From contig NZ_JAGJEH010000009.1 in the NCBI RefSeq assembly GCF_018100925.1, positions 124,001 through 188,000 of the forward strand: a stretch of 64,000 nt of DNA. Direction: 5' to 3'. This DNA comes from Pseudoalteromonas luteoviolacea. GTDB lineage: Bacteria > Pseudomonadota > Gammaproteobacteria > Enterobacterales > Alteromonadaceae. The notes under the pieces are model-generated. The model was given only the letters and a program-made list of their open reading frames with translations. It did not search any database and was not told where the DNA came from. This document shows positions 53,957-63,437 of the stretch, in pieces (the first letter of the stretch is position 1; every line of letters begins with the position of its first letter). The position numbers and the translations under genes were made by a program.

Positions 53957-55801
53957 ATGTATAAGTTGTTTGAAAAAATTACTAACCCATTTCCAAATCG
54001 CAATGCGGATCAACCTCCCAATTCGCTCTATGCCTTCTGTCGTCATTACAGCCGAGGTATGGAATACCCACTTATCATTATGTCTATATGTGCTGCATCG
54101 CTGGCGACGTTAGAAGTCGTGTTATTCAGCTTTATGGGAACGCTGGTAGATTGGATGCAAACCATGAGTCCATCCCAACTTTTGAGCAACAAAAGTGAGG
54201 CTTTGATTGCGATGGCTGGAATAACCGTCATTGGTATCCCAATTTTGGTATTTGTGCATAGTGCATTTTTGCATCAGAGCTTACTCGGTAACTACCCCAT
54301 GTCTATTAGGTGGCTTGCGCATCGCTATTTATTAAAACAGAGTATGTCGTTCTATCAAGACGACTACGCAGGCAGAATCGCAGCTAAGCTCATGCAGACC
54401 TCATTGGCCATTAGAGAAGCCGTAATGAAGTTGCTAGACGTATTGGTATACATCGTGGTGTATTTTGGTGCCACATTGGTGCTGATAGGCAGTAGCGACC
54501 TCAATTTATTATTGCCGCTTTTTGTTTGGTTACTGCTTTATGTCGGATTACAGTTTTATTTTTTACCACGTCTCAAGCAAGTCGCTGCGGAACAAGCCAA
54601 TGCCCGCTCTGAAATGACCGGACGTATTGTTGATAGCTATACCAATATCTCAACTGTAAAACTTTTTTCTTACACTCGCCGTGAGGAACACTATGCTAAA
54701 AGCAGCATGGATGTGTTCATGCAACCGGTTTACCGCCAAATGCGCCTAGTAACCAGTCTCAATGTCTGTATTCAAGCTTTGAACTATTTATTAGTTTTCA
54801 CCATTGCTGCACTCTCTTTATACCTTTGGTCGAAAAATGTTATTTCCGCTGGCGAGATTGCCATTGCAATTAGTCTATCCCTAAGACTTAATGGTATGTC
54901 TCAATGGATCATGTGGGAAATTAGCAGCTTATTTGAAAATATCGGCACAGTAGTCGACGGTATGAACACCTTGTCACGACCTGTTGAGGTAACTGATAGT
55001 CCAAATTCGAACGAGCTTATCGTGACCGCTGGCGCCATCAGCTTTGACAACGTAACTTTTGCTTACAAGCGATATGATGAGAATTTACCTAACAATGTCT
55101 TCTCATCTCTTTCATTGAAGATTAAAAGCGGTGAGAAAATAGGCATTGTTGGGCGCTCTGGCTCTGGTAAGTCGACGCTGGTAAACCTGCTGTTGCGGTT
55201 TTACGATATTCAAAATGGGGCTATTTCTATAGATGGGCAAAATATCAATGATATAACCCAGGAAAGTTTAAGAAAGCAAATTGCGATGGTGACACAAGAT
55301 ACTGCTCTGTTGCATCGCAGTATTAGAGATAACGTTTTGTACGGCAGACCAGACGCAACTGAGCAAGAGCTAAAGCAAGCCATTTCTAAAGCCCAAGCCG
55401 ATACTTTTATCAAGGATCTCGAAGATAGCCACGGGAATCAAGGCTTAGAAGCACAAGTTGGAGAGCGCGGCGTCAAACTCTCTGGTGGTCAACGGCAGCG
55501 CATAGCAATTGCTAGAGTGCTGTTAAAAGACGCTCCGATACTAATTCTCGACGAAGCTACTTCAGCCTTGGATTCCGAATCAGAGCATGCCATTCAGGCC
55601 AGCTTAGATGAGCTTATGCAACAAAAAACCGTTATTGCCATCGCGCATCGGCTATCGACCATAGCGCAAATGGACCGACTAATTGTGCTAGAGCAAGGCG
55701 TCATCGTCGAGCAAGGTTCTCATCGAGAGTTGCTGGCAAAAAATGGTATCTATGCAAAACTTTGGGCTCATCAAACGGGCGGTTTTATTGGCGTGGATTA
55801 A
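53957..55801 (+). CDS. ABC exporter with fused membrane and ATPase domains
   Basis: This 614-residue half-transporter has six membrane segments in ~40-345, then an ATPase with Walker A GRSGSGKSTLVNLLLRFYD (~410), signature LSGGQRQRIAIARVLL, Walker B ILILDEATSALDS and H-loop IAHRLSTIA. This is the MsbA/multidrug-exporter type, without a C39 peptidase domain, so it is not a dedicated peptide maturation transporter. AAGGACATTTG precedes the ATG. Its last 17 bp overlap the convergent TetR gene. Substrate unknown. Confidence 0.93.
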   Translation: MYKLFEKITNPFPNRNADQPPNSLYAFCRHYSRGMEYPLIIMSICAASLATLEVVLFSFMGTLVDWMQTMSPSQLLSNKSEALIAMAGITVIGIPILVFVHSAFLHQSLLGNYPMSIRWLAHRYLLKQSMSFYQDDYAGRIAAKLMQTSLAIREAVMKLLDVLVYIVVYFGATLVLIGSSDLNLLLPLFVWLLLYVGLQFYFLPRLKQVAAEQANARSEMTGRIVDSYTNISTVKLFSYTRREEHYAKSSMDVFMQPVYRQMRLVTSLNVCIQALNYLLVFTIAALSLYLWSKNVISAGEIAIAISLSLRLNGMSQWIMWEISSLFENIGTVVDGMNTLSRPVEVTDSPNSNELIVTAGAISFDNVTFAYKRYDENLPNNVFSSLSLKIKSGEKIGIVGRSGSGKSTLVNLLLRFYDIQNGAISIDGQNINDITQESLRKQIAMVTQDTALLHRSIRDNVLYGRPDATEQELKQAISKAQADTFIKDLEDSHGNQGLEAQVGERGVKLSGGQRQRIAIARVLLKDAPILILDEATSALDSESEHAIQASLDELMQQKTVIAIAHRLSTIAQMDRLIVLEQGVIVEQGSHRELLAKNGIYAKLWAHQTGGFIGVD

Positions 55802-56387
55802 CTCCCCCACAAAACAACTTACACGCCTGCTCAATAAAGGCTGCAAGTTGCTGCTCATCAACTGGTGGTTGCCATCGAATTGCCATCTCCCAAAAGGTAA
55901 GCCTTTTTAAGCCACCCCAGAAAAAAGCAGCTGCAAAGTGTGCATCATGGTCTCCTAAACACCCAGCCAATGACGCTTCTTCAAACCACACCACCATAGA
56001 ATGTTCACAATGGCTAAATTTTTCGTTAAGACGCTTAGCCTGAGCCTCACTGCGCATTGATTCAATCATCACAATTCGAGAAAGTCTTATATAATCGGGG
56101 TCACAGAGTAAGCCAACTACACTTGATGCAAGATGTTTTAGTTGCACTTCAAAGTCATAATTTGGAATAAATTGAATTGCTGTTAGAGGCTCAATTCTCT
56201 CAATAAGTAAAATAACCACCGCATCAAACAAAGCTTCTTTGTTGGGGTAATGTTTATATAAAGTCCGTTTTGATACTTCCGCTTTTTGGCAAATCGCCTC
56301 CATAGTTGTTGCTTGCAAGCCCATAAGCGCAAACTGATCTATCGCAGCACCCAGTATTGCTTGCTGCTTGGCTGACAATTGCGTCAT
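55785..56387 (-). CDS. TetR family repressor of the RND efflux genes
   Basis: This 200-residue repressor has an N-terminal helix-turn-helix (TTMEAICQKAEVSKRTLYKHYPNKEALF, residues ~28-56) and a C-terminal AcrR-type ligand domain. The divergent RND adaptor-pump operon across an intergenic region with three copies of an operator-like repeat makes it the likely repressor of that pump and of itself. ATG 56387 follows GAGAAAGATTG. Its 3' end overlaps the ABC exporter gene by 17 bp on the opposite strand. Confidence 0.92.
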   Translation of the reverse strand: MTQLSAKQQAILGAAIDQFALMGLQATTMEAICQKAEVSKRTLYKHYPNKEALFDAVVILLIERIEPLTAIQFIPNYDFEVQLKHLASSVVGLLCDPDYIRLSRIVMIESMRSEAQAKRLNEKFSHCEHSMVVWFEEASLAGCLGDHDAHFAAAFFWGGLKRLTFWEMAIRWQPPVDEQQLAAFIEQACKLFCGGVNPRQ

Positions 56388-56444
56388 CAATCTTTCTCTC
56401 TTTTGATAATTAACATAAGTTTAACTAAAAATAGGGACAATAAA

Positions 56445-56530
56445 AAGTATACGACAGCGTTTATATTTAATCCAAAAAAGTACACGGATCCGTTTACCTT
56501 CATTTCAAATAAGTATACACTAGCGTTTAC
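56445..56530. promoter_or_regulatory. Three operator copies at 33-bp spacing
   Basis: AAGTATACGACAGCGTTTAT (56445-56464), AAGTACACGGATCCGTTTAC (56478-56497) and AAGTATACACTAGCGTTTAC (56511-56530) fit AAGTAYAC-N5-CGTTTAY. Starts are exactly 33 bp apart, about three helical turns. Each copy is itself a near palindrome (AAGTAAACG-like halves). They sit between the divergent TetR and RND genes. Confidence 0.82.
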
Positions 56531-56706
56531 TTGTATAATTGTCGAGTTTATAACCTTAGCTTTGGTGTGAGAAAGGTATGACATGACAAAGTGACCGCTA
56601 TTTTTTTCCAGTGGAATATTTTATACAAGGCAGTAAGCTAAACTGTTATTATTGATTTAATGCAGCGGTTTAGAAAGCACGATATTAAATAGGATTTGGA
56701 GTGTTC

Positions 56707-57882
56707 ATGTATCCAGCATCATTCAAAAGCAAAGTTAAACACCTCTCTTTGGCACTATTTGCCGCAGGTACATTAAGTGCTTGCTCGGAAGCACCACAGC
56801 AACAGGCCGGTTTTGGTATGCAACCTGCTAATGTCAGTGTTACACACGTTTCAACGCAAAGTGTACCATTTAACATCGAATTGCCAGCAACTCTTCTGGG
56901 CGATAAAGAAGTAGAGATCCGCGCAAGGGTACCCGGGCTTATTGAGTCAAGAAACTTTGACGAAGGCCAATATGTAAAGGCGGGCCACTCACTCTTTACC
57001 ATTGAACTTAAACCATTCGAACTTGAGTTAGAAAAAGCGCAAGCAGATTTGCACGCAGCAGAAGCCAATGTTGCCCAAGCAAAGCGAGAGAAAAACAGAT
57101 TGGAAAGACTGAAAGATGAACGCTCAGTGTCGAAACGAGACTTCGACAATGCTGTATCAGCTTACGATATTTCTTTGGCAAACCTAGAATCCGCAACTGT
57201 TGCTCTCAATGAAGCAAAGCTTGACTTAGATTACGCTCAAGTCAAAGCGCCGGTATCAGGTATTATTGGTCGAGAAAGAGAATCTCAAGGCAGCTATATT
57301 TCAGGTCCAACCGTATTACTCACGGAATTAACTGACACCAGCACAATGCGTGCACGCTTCGGTTTTTCAGAACGAGAACAGCTCGCTATGCGTAAGGATG
57401 TTGAGCTTGGCAAACTGACCTTACCAAACAACAACGAGTTTGACGCGACCATCATTTTGCAAGACGGTTCAATTTACTCTCAGCAAGGCAAAGTAAATTT
57501 TTCTGATGTCCGAGTAAACCGTTTCACAGGCACCTCAGAGCTTCAAGCCAGAATTGCCAACCCCAATGGTGAGCTGCGTCCAGGCCAGTTTGTTCGTGTG
57601 CAACTCAGTGGAGCAGTCCGAAATCAAGCGATTGTCGTCCCTCAAAGAGCCGTATTGGACAATGGTACTGGTAAATTCGTGTATGTGGCCGCTGACAATG
57701 AGCAAGGGATGAAAGTAGCACTTCCTGCCCCTGTAGAAGTTGGAGAATGGGTGAATTTGAATGGCCAAAACATGTGGATTATTCGTTCAGGCCTTCAACC
57801 AGATCAGCCAGTCATTGTCGAAGGTATGGCTCGAATTTTCTTTCCGGGCATGCCTGTAAATATAGCGGCTGAAGGAGAGTAA
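56707..57882 (+). CDS. RND efflux periplasmic adaptor (AcrA-like lipoprotein)
   Basis: This 391-residue adaptor has lipobox LSAC (Cys ~24) for lipid anchoring. It has split lipoyl motifs (EIRARVPGLIESRNFDEGQYVKAG ... AQVKAPVSGIIG), an alpha-hairpin (~95-155) with LEKAQADLHAAEANVAQAKR, and a beta-barrel and C-terminal domain. GGAG precedes ATG 56707, so the upstream GTG at 56701 is not used. It precedes the RND pump by 5 bp. No outer-membrane factor gene is in the operon, so TolC is presumably shared. Confidence 0.94.
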   Translation: MYPASFKSKVKHLSLALFAAGTLSACSEAPQQQAGFGMQPANVSVTHVSTQSVPFNIELPATLLGDKEVEIRARVPGLIESRNFDEGQYVKAGHSLFTIELKPFELELEKAQADLHAAEANVAQAKREKNRLERLKDERSVSKRDFDNAVSAYDISLANLESATVALNEAKLDLDYAQVKAPVSGIIGRERESQGSYISGPTVLLTELTDTSTMRARFGFSEREQLAMRKDVELGKLTLPNNNEFDATIILQDGSIYSQQGKVNFSDVRVNRFTGTSELQARIANPNGELRPGQFVRVQLSGAVRNQAIVVPQRAVLDNGTGKFVYVAADNEQGMKVALPAPVEVGEWVNLNGQNMWIIRSGLQPDQPVIVEGMARIFFPGMPVNIAAEGE

Positions 57883-57887
57883 GCCCT

Positions 57888-60800
57888 ATGTTTTCAAAAT
57901 ACTTTATAGATAGGCCTATTTTTGCCTTTGTGATTTCAATCGTTATTGTGCTTGCGGGCCTTGCAGCTATGCGTACCCTGCCCGTTGCACAGTACCCTGA
58001 GATCTCTCCGCCACAAGTACAAGTCACTGCCGTATATCCAGGTGCTTCTGCCGATGTCTTAGAGCAAACGGTAGCTGCACCTATAGAAAATGCGATCACT
58101 GGCGTTGAGGGCATGATGTATATGGAGTCGATCAGCAGTAGCGCTGGTGCAACGACGATTACGGTGACATTTGAAATTGGCACTGACGTGGACCAAGCCG
58201 CAGTTGATGTGAATAACCGAGTTAAGCAAGTCGAAGCCCGATTGCCTGAAGAAACTCGTCGTCAAGGTGTTGTCGTTGCTAAAGGTTCATCAAGCTTCTT
58301 ACAAGTTCATGCTTTTTACTCGCCTGACAATAGCCGTTCGAGCTTGTGGACATCCAACTACGTCACTATGAATATATTGGATAATATTAAGCGTATCCCT
58401 GGCACCACAAATGTGCAGATATTTGGCGCGCGTGATTATGCAATGCGGGTTTGGCTAAGACCAGACATCATGAGTCAGCTGAAAGTTACAGTAGAAGAAG
58501 TAACTAGTGCTATTCGTGAACAAAACTCACAATATGCGGCGGGTAGCATTGGCGCAACACCCACTTCAGCGAGCCCACAAGAACTGGTATACAGTGTCAC
58601 TGCACAAGGGCGGCTCTCAACCCCTGAAGAATTCGACAATATTATCATCCGAGCTAACACTGACGGTTCAACATTACGATTAAAGGATATTGCACGTGTT
58701 GAACTTGGATCAAAAGATTACAACTTCAACGGTACCATCAATGGCAAAGATGCAGTACTGCTCGGTATCTTCTTACAACCGGGCGCAAATGCCCTAGATG
58801 TCGCGAAAGAGGTTGAGGCGGAAATTGAATCACTCAAAACCCAGTTTCCACAAGGGCTCTCACATATTAACTCTTATGACACTACGCGCTTTGTTGAGGT
58901 GTCTATTCGCGAAGTGTTAATCACACTGGGTGAAGCAATGGTGCTTGTTTTCCTCGTGGTTTATCTGTTTTTGCAAAACTGGCGTGCAACTTTAATCCCA
59001 ACACTGGCAGTGCCTGTATCACTACTTGGTACATTTGCTGGCCTATATATGCTCGGGTACTCAATCAATACCTTAACCTTGTTCGGCATGGTGTTATCAA
59101 TTGGTATCGTCGTCGATGATGCCATAGTGGTATTGGAAAACGTTGAACGGATCATGCATGAGCAACACGTCAGCGCAAGAGAAGCAGCCTATAAAGCTAT
59201 GGAAGAAGTCAGTGGTCCAGTTGTTGCTATCGTACTGGTACTGTGTTCAGTATTTATCCCAATCGCGTTTCTTGGTGGGTTAACAGGCGAGCTCTTTAGA
59301 CAATTTGCGATTACAATTTCAATTTCAGTCAGTTTATCAGGTGTTGTTGCCTTGACGATGACTCCAGCACTTTGCGTACTTATCCTAAAACACGAGCACA
59401 AACAAACTGCCCGATTCTTTTTGTGGTTTAATGATTGGTTCACTCGTATGACAGGTAAATATGTTGGGTCGGTCAGCTTCATGATCCGTCGTGGTGCCCT
59501 CGGCTTCTTATTGATGTCTGCTATGGTAGGAGCGACTCTGTTTATGTGGCAAAAAACGCCAGGTTCTCTCGTTCCTGACGAAGATCAAGGGTTTTATATC
59601 AGTGCCGTCTTTTTACCTGATGGTACTTCTTTAGAAAGGACCACTGAAGTCACAAAACAAGTTATAGAAGCTGCACAGTCAAACCCGGCAAATGAAAATG
59701 TTGTTGCTTTTACTGGCTTTGACTTCTTAGGCGGTGGTTACAAAAATAACGCAGCAACACTTTTCATCACTCAAAAACATTGGGATGAACGTGAGGTAGA
59801 CACTAAATCTCTGGTTGGCGAGCTATTTATGAAAACCGCGCACATCAAAGAAGCACTGGTACTAGCGTTTAACCCCCCTGCTATATTTGGTTTGGGTAGT
59901 ACTGGCGGGTTTGAGTTCTACTTGCAAAATAAAACTGGTGCGGATCCTGAGAAGCTGAAGCAAGGCATGCAGTTAATGATGAATGCCGCTCAACAAAGCC
60001 CTATTTTAGGCGGCTTACAAACACTTTGGCGAGCCGATGCTCCACAGCTCAAAGTTCATATGGATAGAGAGCAAGCACGTGCAATGGGCGTCAATATCAA
60101 CTCTGCCTTTAATGCGCTTGCTGCAAACCTAGGTAACTATTACGTCAATGACTTCAATAAGTTTGGTCGCTCATGGCAGGTCATTATGTCCGCTGAAGCG
60201 CAATTTAGAATGACGCCACAAGATGTTGGCCGCATTTACGTTAAGAATAACCAAGGTGATATGGTTCCAATTTCTGCCTTCACCGACATTGAATTTTCTA
60301 GAGGGCCTGAAAGCTTACACCGCTACAACAACTTATCAGCGGTAAAGCTGATGGGTAACGCAGCACCGGGATACAGCTCGGGGCAAGCAATAGCAGAAAT
60401 TGAACGCATCGCAGCAGAAGTGCTGCCACCTGACATGACCTTCGAGTGGACAGCATCTGCTTTCCAAGAAAAGCGTAGTTCTGGCACTACAGGGCTTGCG
60501 TTAGGGCTTGCCGTTGTCATGGTATTTTTAATATTGGCGGCACTTTATGAGCGTTGGTCTCTGCCTATTTCTGTGCTACTTGCACTGCCGTTTGGTACCT
60601 TTGGTGCACTGGTTTCAATTTGGGTTGCAGGATTAACGAATGATGTCTATTTCCAGATTGGTCTAGTTACCCTGCTAGGTCTTGCGAGTAAAAATGCCAT
60701 CCTGATCGTTGAATACGCCTTGATGAAACATCAGCAAGGTTGGAGTGCGAGTGCAGCGGCTCTCGAAGCGGCGCGGCTACGATTCCGTCCTATCATTATG

Positions 60801-61061
60801 ACTTCAATGGCCTTCATCTTAGGCGTTGTACCTCTAGTGTTAAGTTCAGGAGCGGGAGCTGGTGCGCGACATAGTGTAGGCACAGGCGTTATGGGTGGCA
60901 TGATGGCCGCAACCTTCTTAGCAGTGTTTTTTGTTCCCCTGTTTTTTTATTGGCTAACCACCAGGAAATTAACAGAAAATCGATCAAAACAAGAACTTGC
61001 CAATGAGATAGCGACACATCATAAACGAGATCATACCGATACACAGGAAGACCTCGCTTAA
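57888..61061 (+). CDS. RND multidrug efflux pump (HAE1, AcrB-like)
   Basis: This 1057-residue proton-driven transporter has 12 membrane segments and two large periplasmic loops. It begins MFSKYFIDRPIFAFVISIVIV and carries the proton relay Asp pair in LSIGIVVDDAIVVLENVER. The second half contains GLVTLLGLASKNAILIVEYA. It belongs to the AcrB/HAE1 group exporting drugs, bile salts or solvents. A TetR repressor is divergent. A strong terminator follows. Confidence 0.96.
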   Translation: MFSKYFIDRPIFAFVISIVIVLAGLAAMRTLPVAQYPEISPPQVQVTAVYPGASADVLEQTVAAPIENAITGVEGMMYMESISSSAGATTITVTFEIGTDVDQAAVDVNNRVKQVEARLPEETRRQGVVVAKGSSSFLQVHAFYSPDNSRSSLWTSNYVTMNILDNIKRIPGTTNVQIFGARDYAMRVWLRPDIMSQLKVTVEEVTSAIREQNSQYAAGSIGATPTSASPQELVYSVTAQGRLSTPEEFDNIIIRANTDGSTLRLKDIARVELGSKDYNFNGTINGKDAVLLGIFLQPGANALDVAKEVEAEIESLKTQFPQGLSHINSYDTTRFVEVSIREVLITLGEAMVLVFLVVYLFLQNWRATLIPTLAVPVSLLGTFAGLYMLGYSINTLTLFGMVLSIGIVVDDAIVVLENVERIMHEQHVSAREAAYKAMEEVSGPVVAIVLVLCSVFIPIAFLGGLTGELFRQFAITISISVSLSGVVALTMTPALCVLILKHEHKQTARFFLWFNDWFTRMTGKYVGSVSFMIRRGALGFLLMSAMVGATLFMWQKTPGSLVPDEDQGFYISAVFLPDGTSLERTTEVTKQVIEAAQSNPANENVVAFTGFDFLGGGYKNNAATLFITQKHWDEREVDTKSLVGELFMKTAHIKEALVLAFNPPAIFGLGSTGGFEFYLQNKTGADPEKLKQGMQLMMNAAQQSPILGGLQTLWRADAPQLKVHMDREQARAMGVNINSAFNALAANLGNYYVNDFNKFGRSWQVIMSAEAQFRMTPQDVGRIYVKNNQGDMVPISAFTDIEFSRGPESLHRYNNLSAVKLMGNAAPGYSSGQAIAEIERIAAEVLPPDMTFEWTASAFQEKRSSGTTGLALGLAVVMVFLILAALYERWSLPISVLLALPFGTFGALVSIWVAGLTNDVYFQIGLVTLLGLASKNAILIVEYALMKHQQGWSASAAALEAARLRFRPIIMTSMAFILGVVPLVLSSGAGAGARHSVGTGVMGGMMAATFLAVFFVPLFFYWLTTRKLTENRSKQELANEIATHHKRDHTDTQEDLA

Positions 61062-61072
61062 TTTTCAAACAT

Positions 61073-61101
61073 AAAAAATGCCAGTAACACTGGCATTTTT
61101 T
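61073..61101 (+). terminator. Terminator of the RND operon
   Basis: AAAAAATGCCAGT (61073-61085) / ACTGGCATTTTTT (61089-61101) is a perfect 13-bp stem with a 3-nt loop and a T run, 11 bp past the stop. Confidence 0.95.
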
Positions 61102-61139
61102 GTTTCTGTAGATCCTCGATTACAAATCATAACACCTTA

Positions 61140-63125
61140 ATGGCTGTAAAAGCGCCAAACTATTATGTTATTATTCGCAATTATTTACTCCCAAAGGCTA
61201 TCTCTTTGCGTTTTTATGTTGCTCTAGCATTATCACTATTATTATTTGGTGTCTCCCCGGTTTACAGCTCAACACAAAGTTCTTGGCAACAAACCTACGA
61301 TATACTTCGTGCACAAGATACTCGTACTGCATTTGATTATTTAGTAGAGCAAGTCAACATTACACAGCCCAGTGCAAAACGTGTCTATATCGGCGCAACA
61401 CTGACTCGAACGGCATTAGCGCTTAAGCAAGGATCAACCTTAAACACGCTAATTGAGTATAGCAACAGTGAGTACGACGTTATTTTGCAACATCTGGTTA
61501 TGGCCCTAATAAGTTCACATAATAATGAATACGAGCAAACAATGCAGGCTTTTAAGCTGGCTATAACACGCGCGTACACCATGGAGGACCCTGCACTCAC
61601 TGCTACTGTCGAGCTCTTTTATATCAATGCAAAAATCACATTAGCGAACTACATTCAATTAGACCATCATATCCAAGAGGTTGAGCGCAATGCCAGCGTG
61701 CTGAAAAAACCATTTTGGGGCTTAAACGCTTTACAAAATGCGAAGGCGTTGAACGCTAACTTTTTAGGGGACCATGCTTTAGCAATTGAGATGTATCAAC
61801 AAGTTATTGCCAACTCAAAATATGAAGGAAATAAAGCCCCCTATTACAATAACCTGGCTCTCACGTATCTAGAAATTGGAAATTATAACGATGCCACAAA
61901 GTATTTGGAAAAGGCACTGATGCTACGAAAAGCACAAAAAAACCAATTTAAAGTTGCATTGGCCATGCTCAATTTAGGGATTGTTGCCAACAAAGCGGGA
62001 AATTATGACCTCTCATTGCAATGGTTAGATAAAGCATATCAATACTACGTACAGTCTGATAACGCCTATCGCCAAGCCTACGCACTTGTTCAAAAAGCCA
62101 AAGTTTATACCAACACGGCGAAAACAGAACTCGCAACACAAGCCTTAGATCTCGCCCTGTCAAAAATTAGCGTGTCGAATAACATTAATCTAATCACTGA
62201 TATAAGACTACAGGCAGCAGAAAATATGCGTGCACTTGGCCAAATAGAGAAAGCAGTTCAGCAAGCCACTCAGGCTAAAGATCTATCTCGAAATGCCAGT
62301 GACAAAACGCACCTTATTCAAAGTCTAGAACTGTTGTCAGACTTATATGCACAGCAATCAAACTACGAACAAGCCTATACATTGCAAAACCAACTCATTA
62401 CTGAAAAAGAACAATTTAATAGCCAAAGAACGATGCAAGCGATGATTGCACTCGAGTCAGAACTTGAAGTGACAGCACAACAGCTAGAAAATATTCGCTT
62501 AGAAAAGCATAATAATTTGCAGTTGGACCAGATCTCCCAGTTAGAGGAGCGACAACAATTCCAAGCAATAATAATTTTGTTCTCGCTGCTACTTCTATTC
62601 ATTAGTCTGCGCGGATACTCAAAACACAAATACCGAGCGCAACACGACAACCTAACCGGCGCTTTGACTCGCAGCGCATTTTTATCTGTGGTGTCGCGTA
62701 CAAACTTGCCGGCGATCGGCAAACAACACTGCCTTGTATTATTCGACTTAGATCACTTTAAACAAGTCAATGATGTTTACGGACACCCAACAGGAGATCG
62801 TGCATTAAAACAAACAGCATTGCTGGCAAAAGAATTTTTCGGAAGCAGCGCACTTTTATCTCGTTTTGGCGGAGAGGAGTTTATGCTGTTCCTTCCAAAC
62901 TTGGCGCGTTCAAGTTGTGTGGATATTATTGAGCAATTCAGAGTTCAACTTAGCAACACACCAATAGATACAGAGTCTGGAGAGGAAATCAACATAACCG
63001 CAAGCTTTTCGAGTTACTATTACCAAAACTCACCTCAAAGCCTAGACAAAATTTACAGCAAACTCGACGTTGCGCTTTATCAAGCTAAAAAGTCTGGTAG
63101 AAACCGCGTTGTGTGCGCACTTTAG
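61140..63125 (+). CDS. Periplasmic TPR sensor with GGDEF diguanylate cyclase
   Basis: This 661-residue membrane protein has an N-terminal membrane segment or signal (~20-42), five or six periplasmic tetratricopeptide repeats over ~70-420 (for example APYYNNLALTYLEIGNYNDATKYLEKALMLRK), a second membrane helix (~475-495) and a cytoplasmic GGDEF domain ending the protein. The active-site loop is GGEEF in SRFGGEEFMLFL, which usually retains activity. The RxxD inhibitory site is absent (GSSA at the aligned place), so product inhibition is not expected. It would make c-di-GMP in response to a periplasmic partner. The start has a weak ribosome site. Confidence 0.9.
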   Translation: MAVKAPNYYVIIRNYLLPKAISLRFYVALALSLLLFGVSPVYSSTQSSWQQTYDILRAQDTRTAFDYLVEQVNITQPSAKRVYIGATLTRTALALKQGSTLNTLIEYSNSEYDVILQHLVMALISSHNNEYEQTMQAFKLAITRAYTMEDPALTATVELFYINAKITLANYIQLDHHIQEVERNASVLKKPFWGLNALQNAKALNANFLGDHALAIEMYQQVIANSKYEGNKAPYYNNLALTYLEIGNYNDATKYLEKALMLRKAQKNQFKVALAMLNLGIVANKAGNYDLSLQWLDKAYQYYVQSDNAYRQAYALVQKAKVYTNTAKTELATQALDLALSKISVSNNINLITDIRLQAAENMRALGQIEKAVQQATQAKDLSRNASDKTHLIQSLELLSDLYAQQSNYEQAYTLQNQLITEKEQFNSQRTMQAMIALESELEVTAQQLENIRLEKHNNLQLDQISQLEERQQFQAIIILFSLLLLFISLRGYSKHKYRAQHDNLTGALTRSAFLSVVSRTNLPAIGKQHCLVLFDLDHFKQVNDVYGHPTGDRALKQTALLAKEFFGSSALLSRFGGEEFMLFLPNLARSSCVDIIEQFRVQLSNTPIDTESGEEINITASFSSYYYQNSPQSLDKIYSKLDVALYQAKKSGRNRVVCAL

Positions 63126-63437
63126 CTTTTATAGCTACATACAGGGCATGCATGAATTATTGTCGCAGAGCAAATAAATTAGGCTTACACTATTGTATCG
63201 TGAGCACAATAATTACGCTACAAAACGCACTGCCACCACGTTAAAACAGCAACAAAAACTAGGGCACTTAAATACATTTAAAGTAAGTGGTGATTACCTC
63301 ATTCCAAGTCATTGTACCTTGGTTATCTGTGGCACATCGTCAGGTGTTGTAGATTGAGTTCAAAACTAAAACTGTTCGTGCTGATATACAGTGGGTTGAG
63401 CACTGAAGCTTGCTCAACCCATTTAGAACAATATTAA
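63126..63437. other. 312-bp stretch without a recognisable gene
   Basis: No frame with a ribosome site was found on either strand. The only element is the hairpin at 63392-63421, annotated separately. Confidence 0.5.
63392..63421. terminator. Hairpin after the NatB-like gene
   Basis: TGGGTTGAGCA (63392-63402) and TGCTCAACCCA (63411-63421) form a perfect 11-bp stem with an 8-nt loop, 16 bp past the minus-strand stop. T run weak. Confidence 0.7.

Noticed and set aside
53957..55801. Dedicated exporter for the double-glycine peptide
   Set aside because: The ABC protein has no N-terminal C39 peptidase domain and lies 15 kb away.
56445..56530. Possible CRISPR array
   Set aside because: There are three 20-bp repeats with 13-bp gaps, too short and too few, with palindromic operator character and no cas genes.
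56379..56584. Overlapping small open frames on both strands in the TetR-RND gap
   Set aside because: They arise from the three 33-bp-spaced operator copies, which encode 11-residue periodic peptides in either direction. No ribosome site fits.
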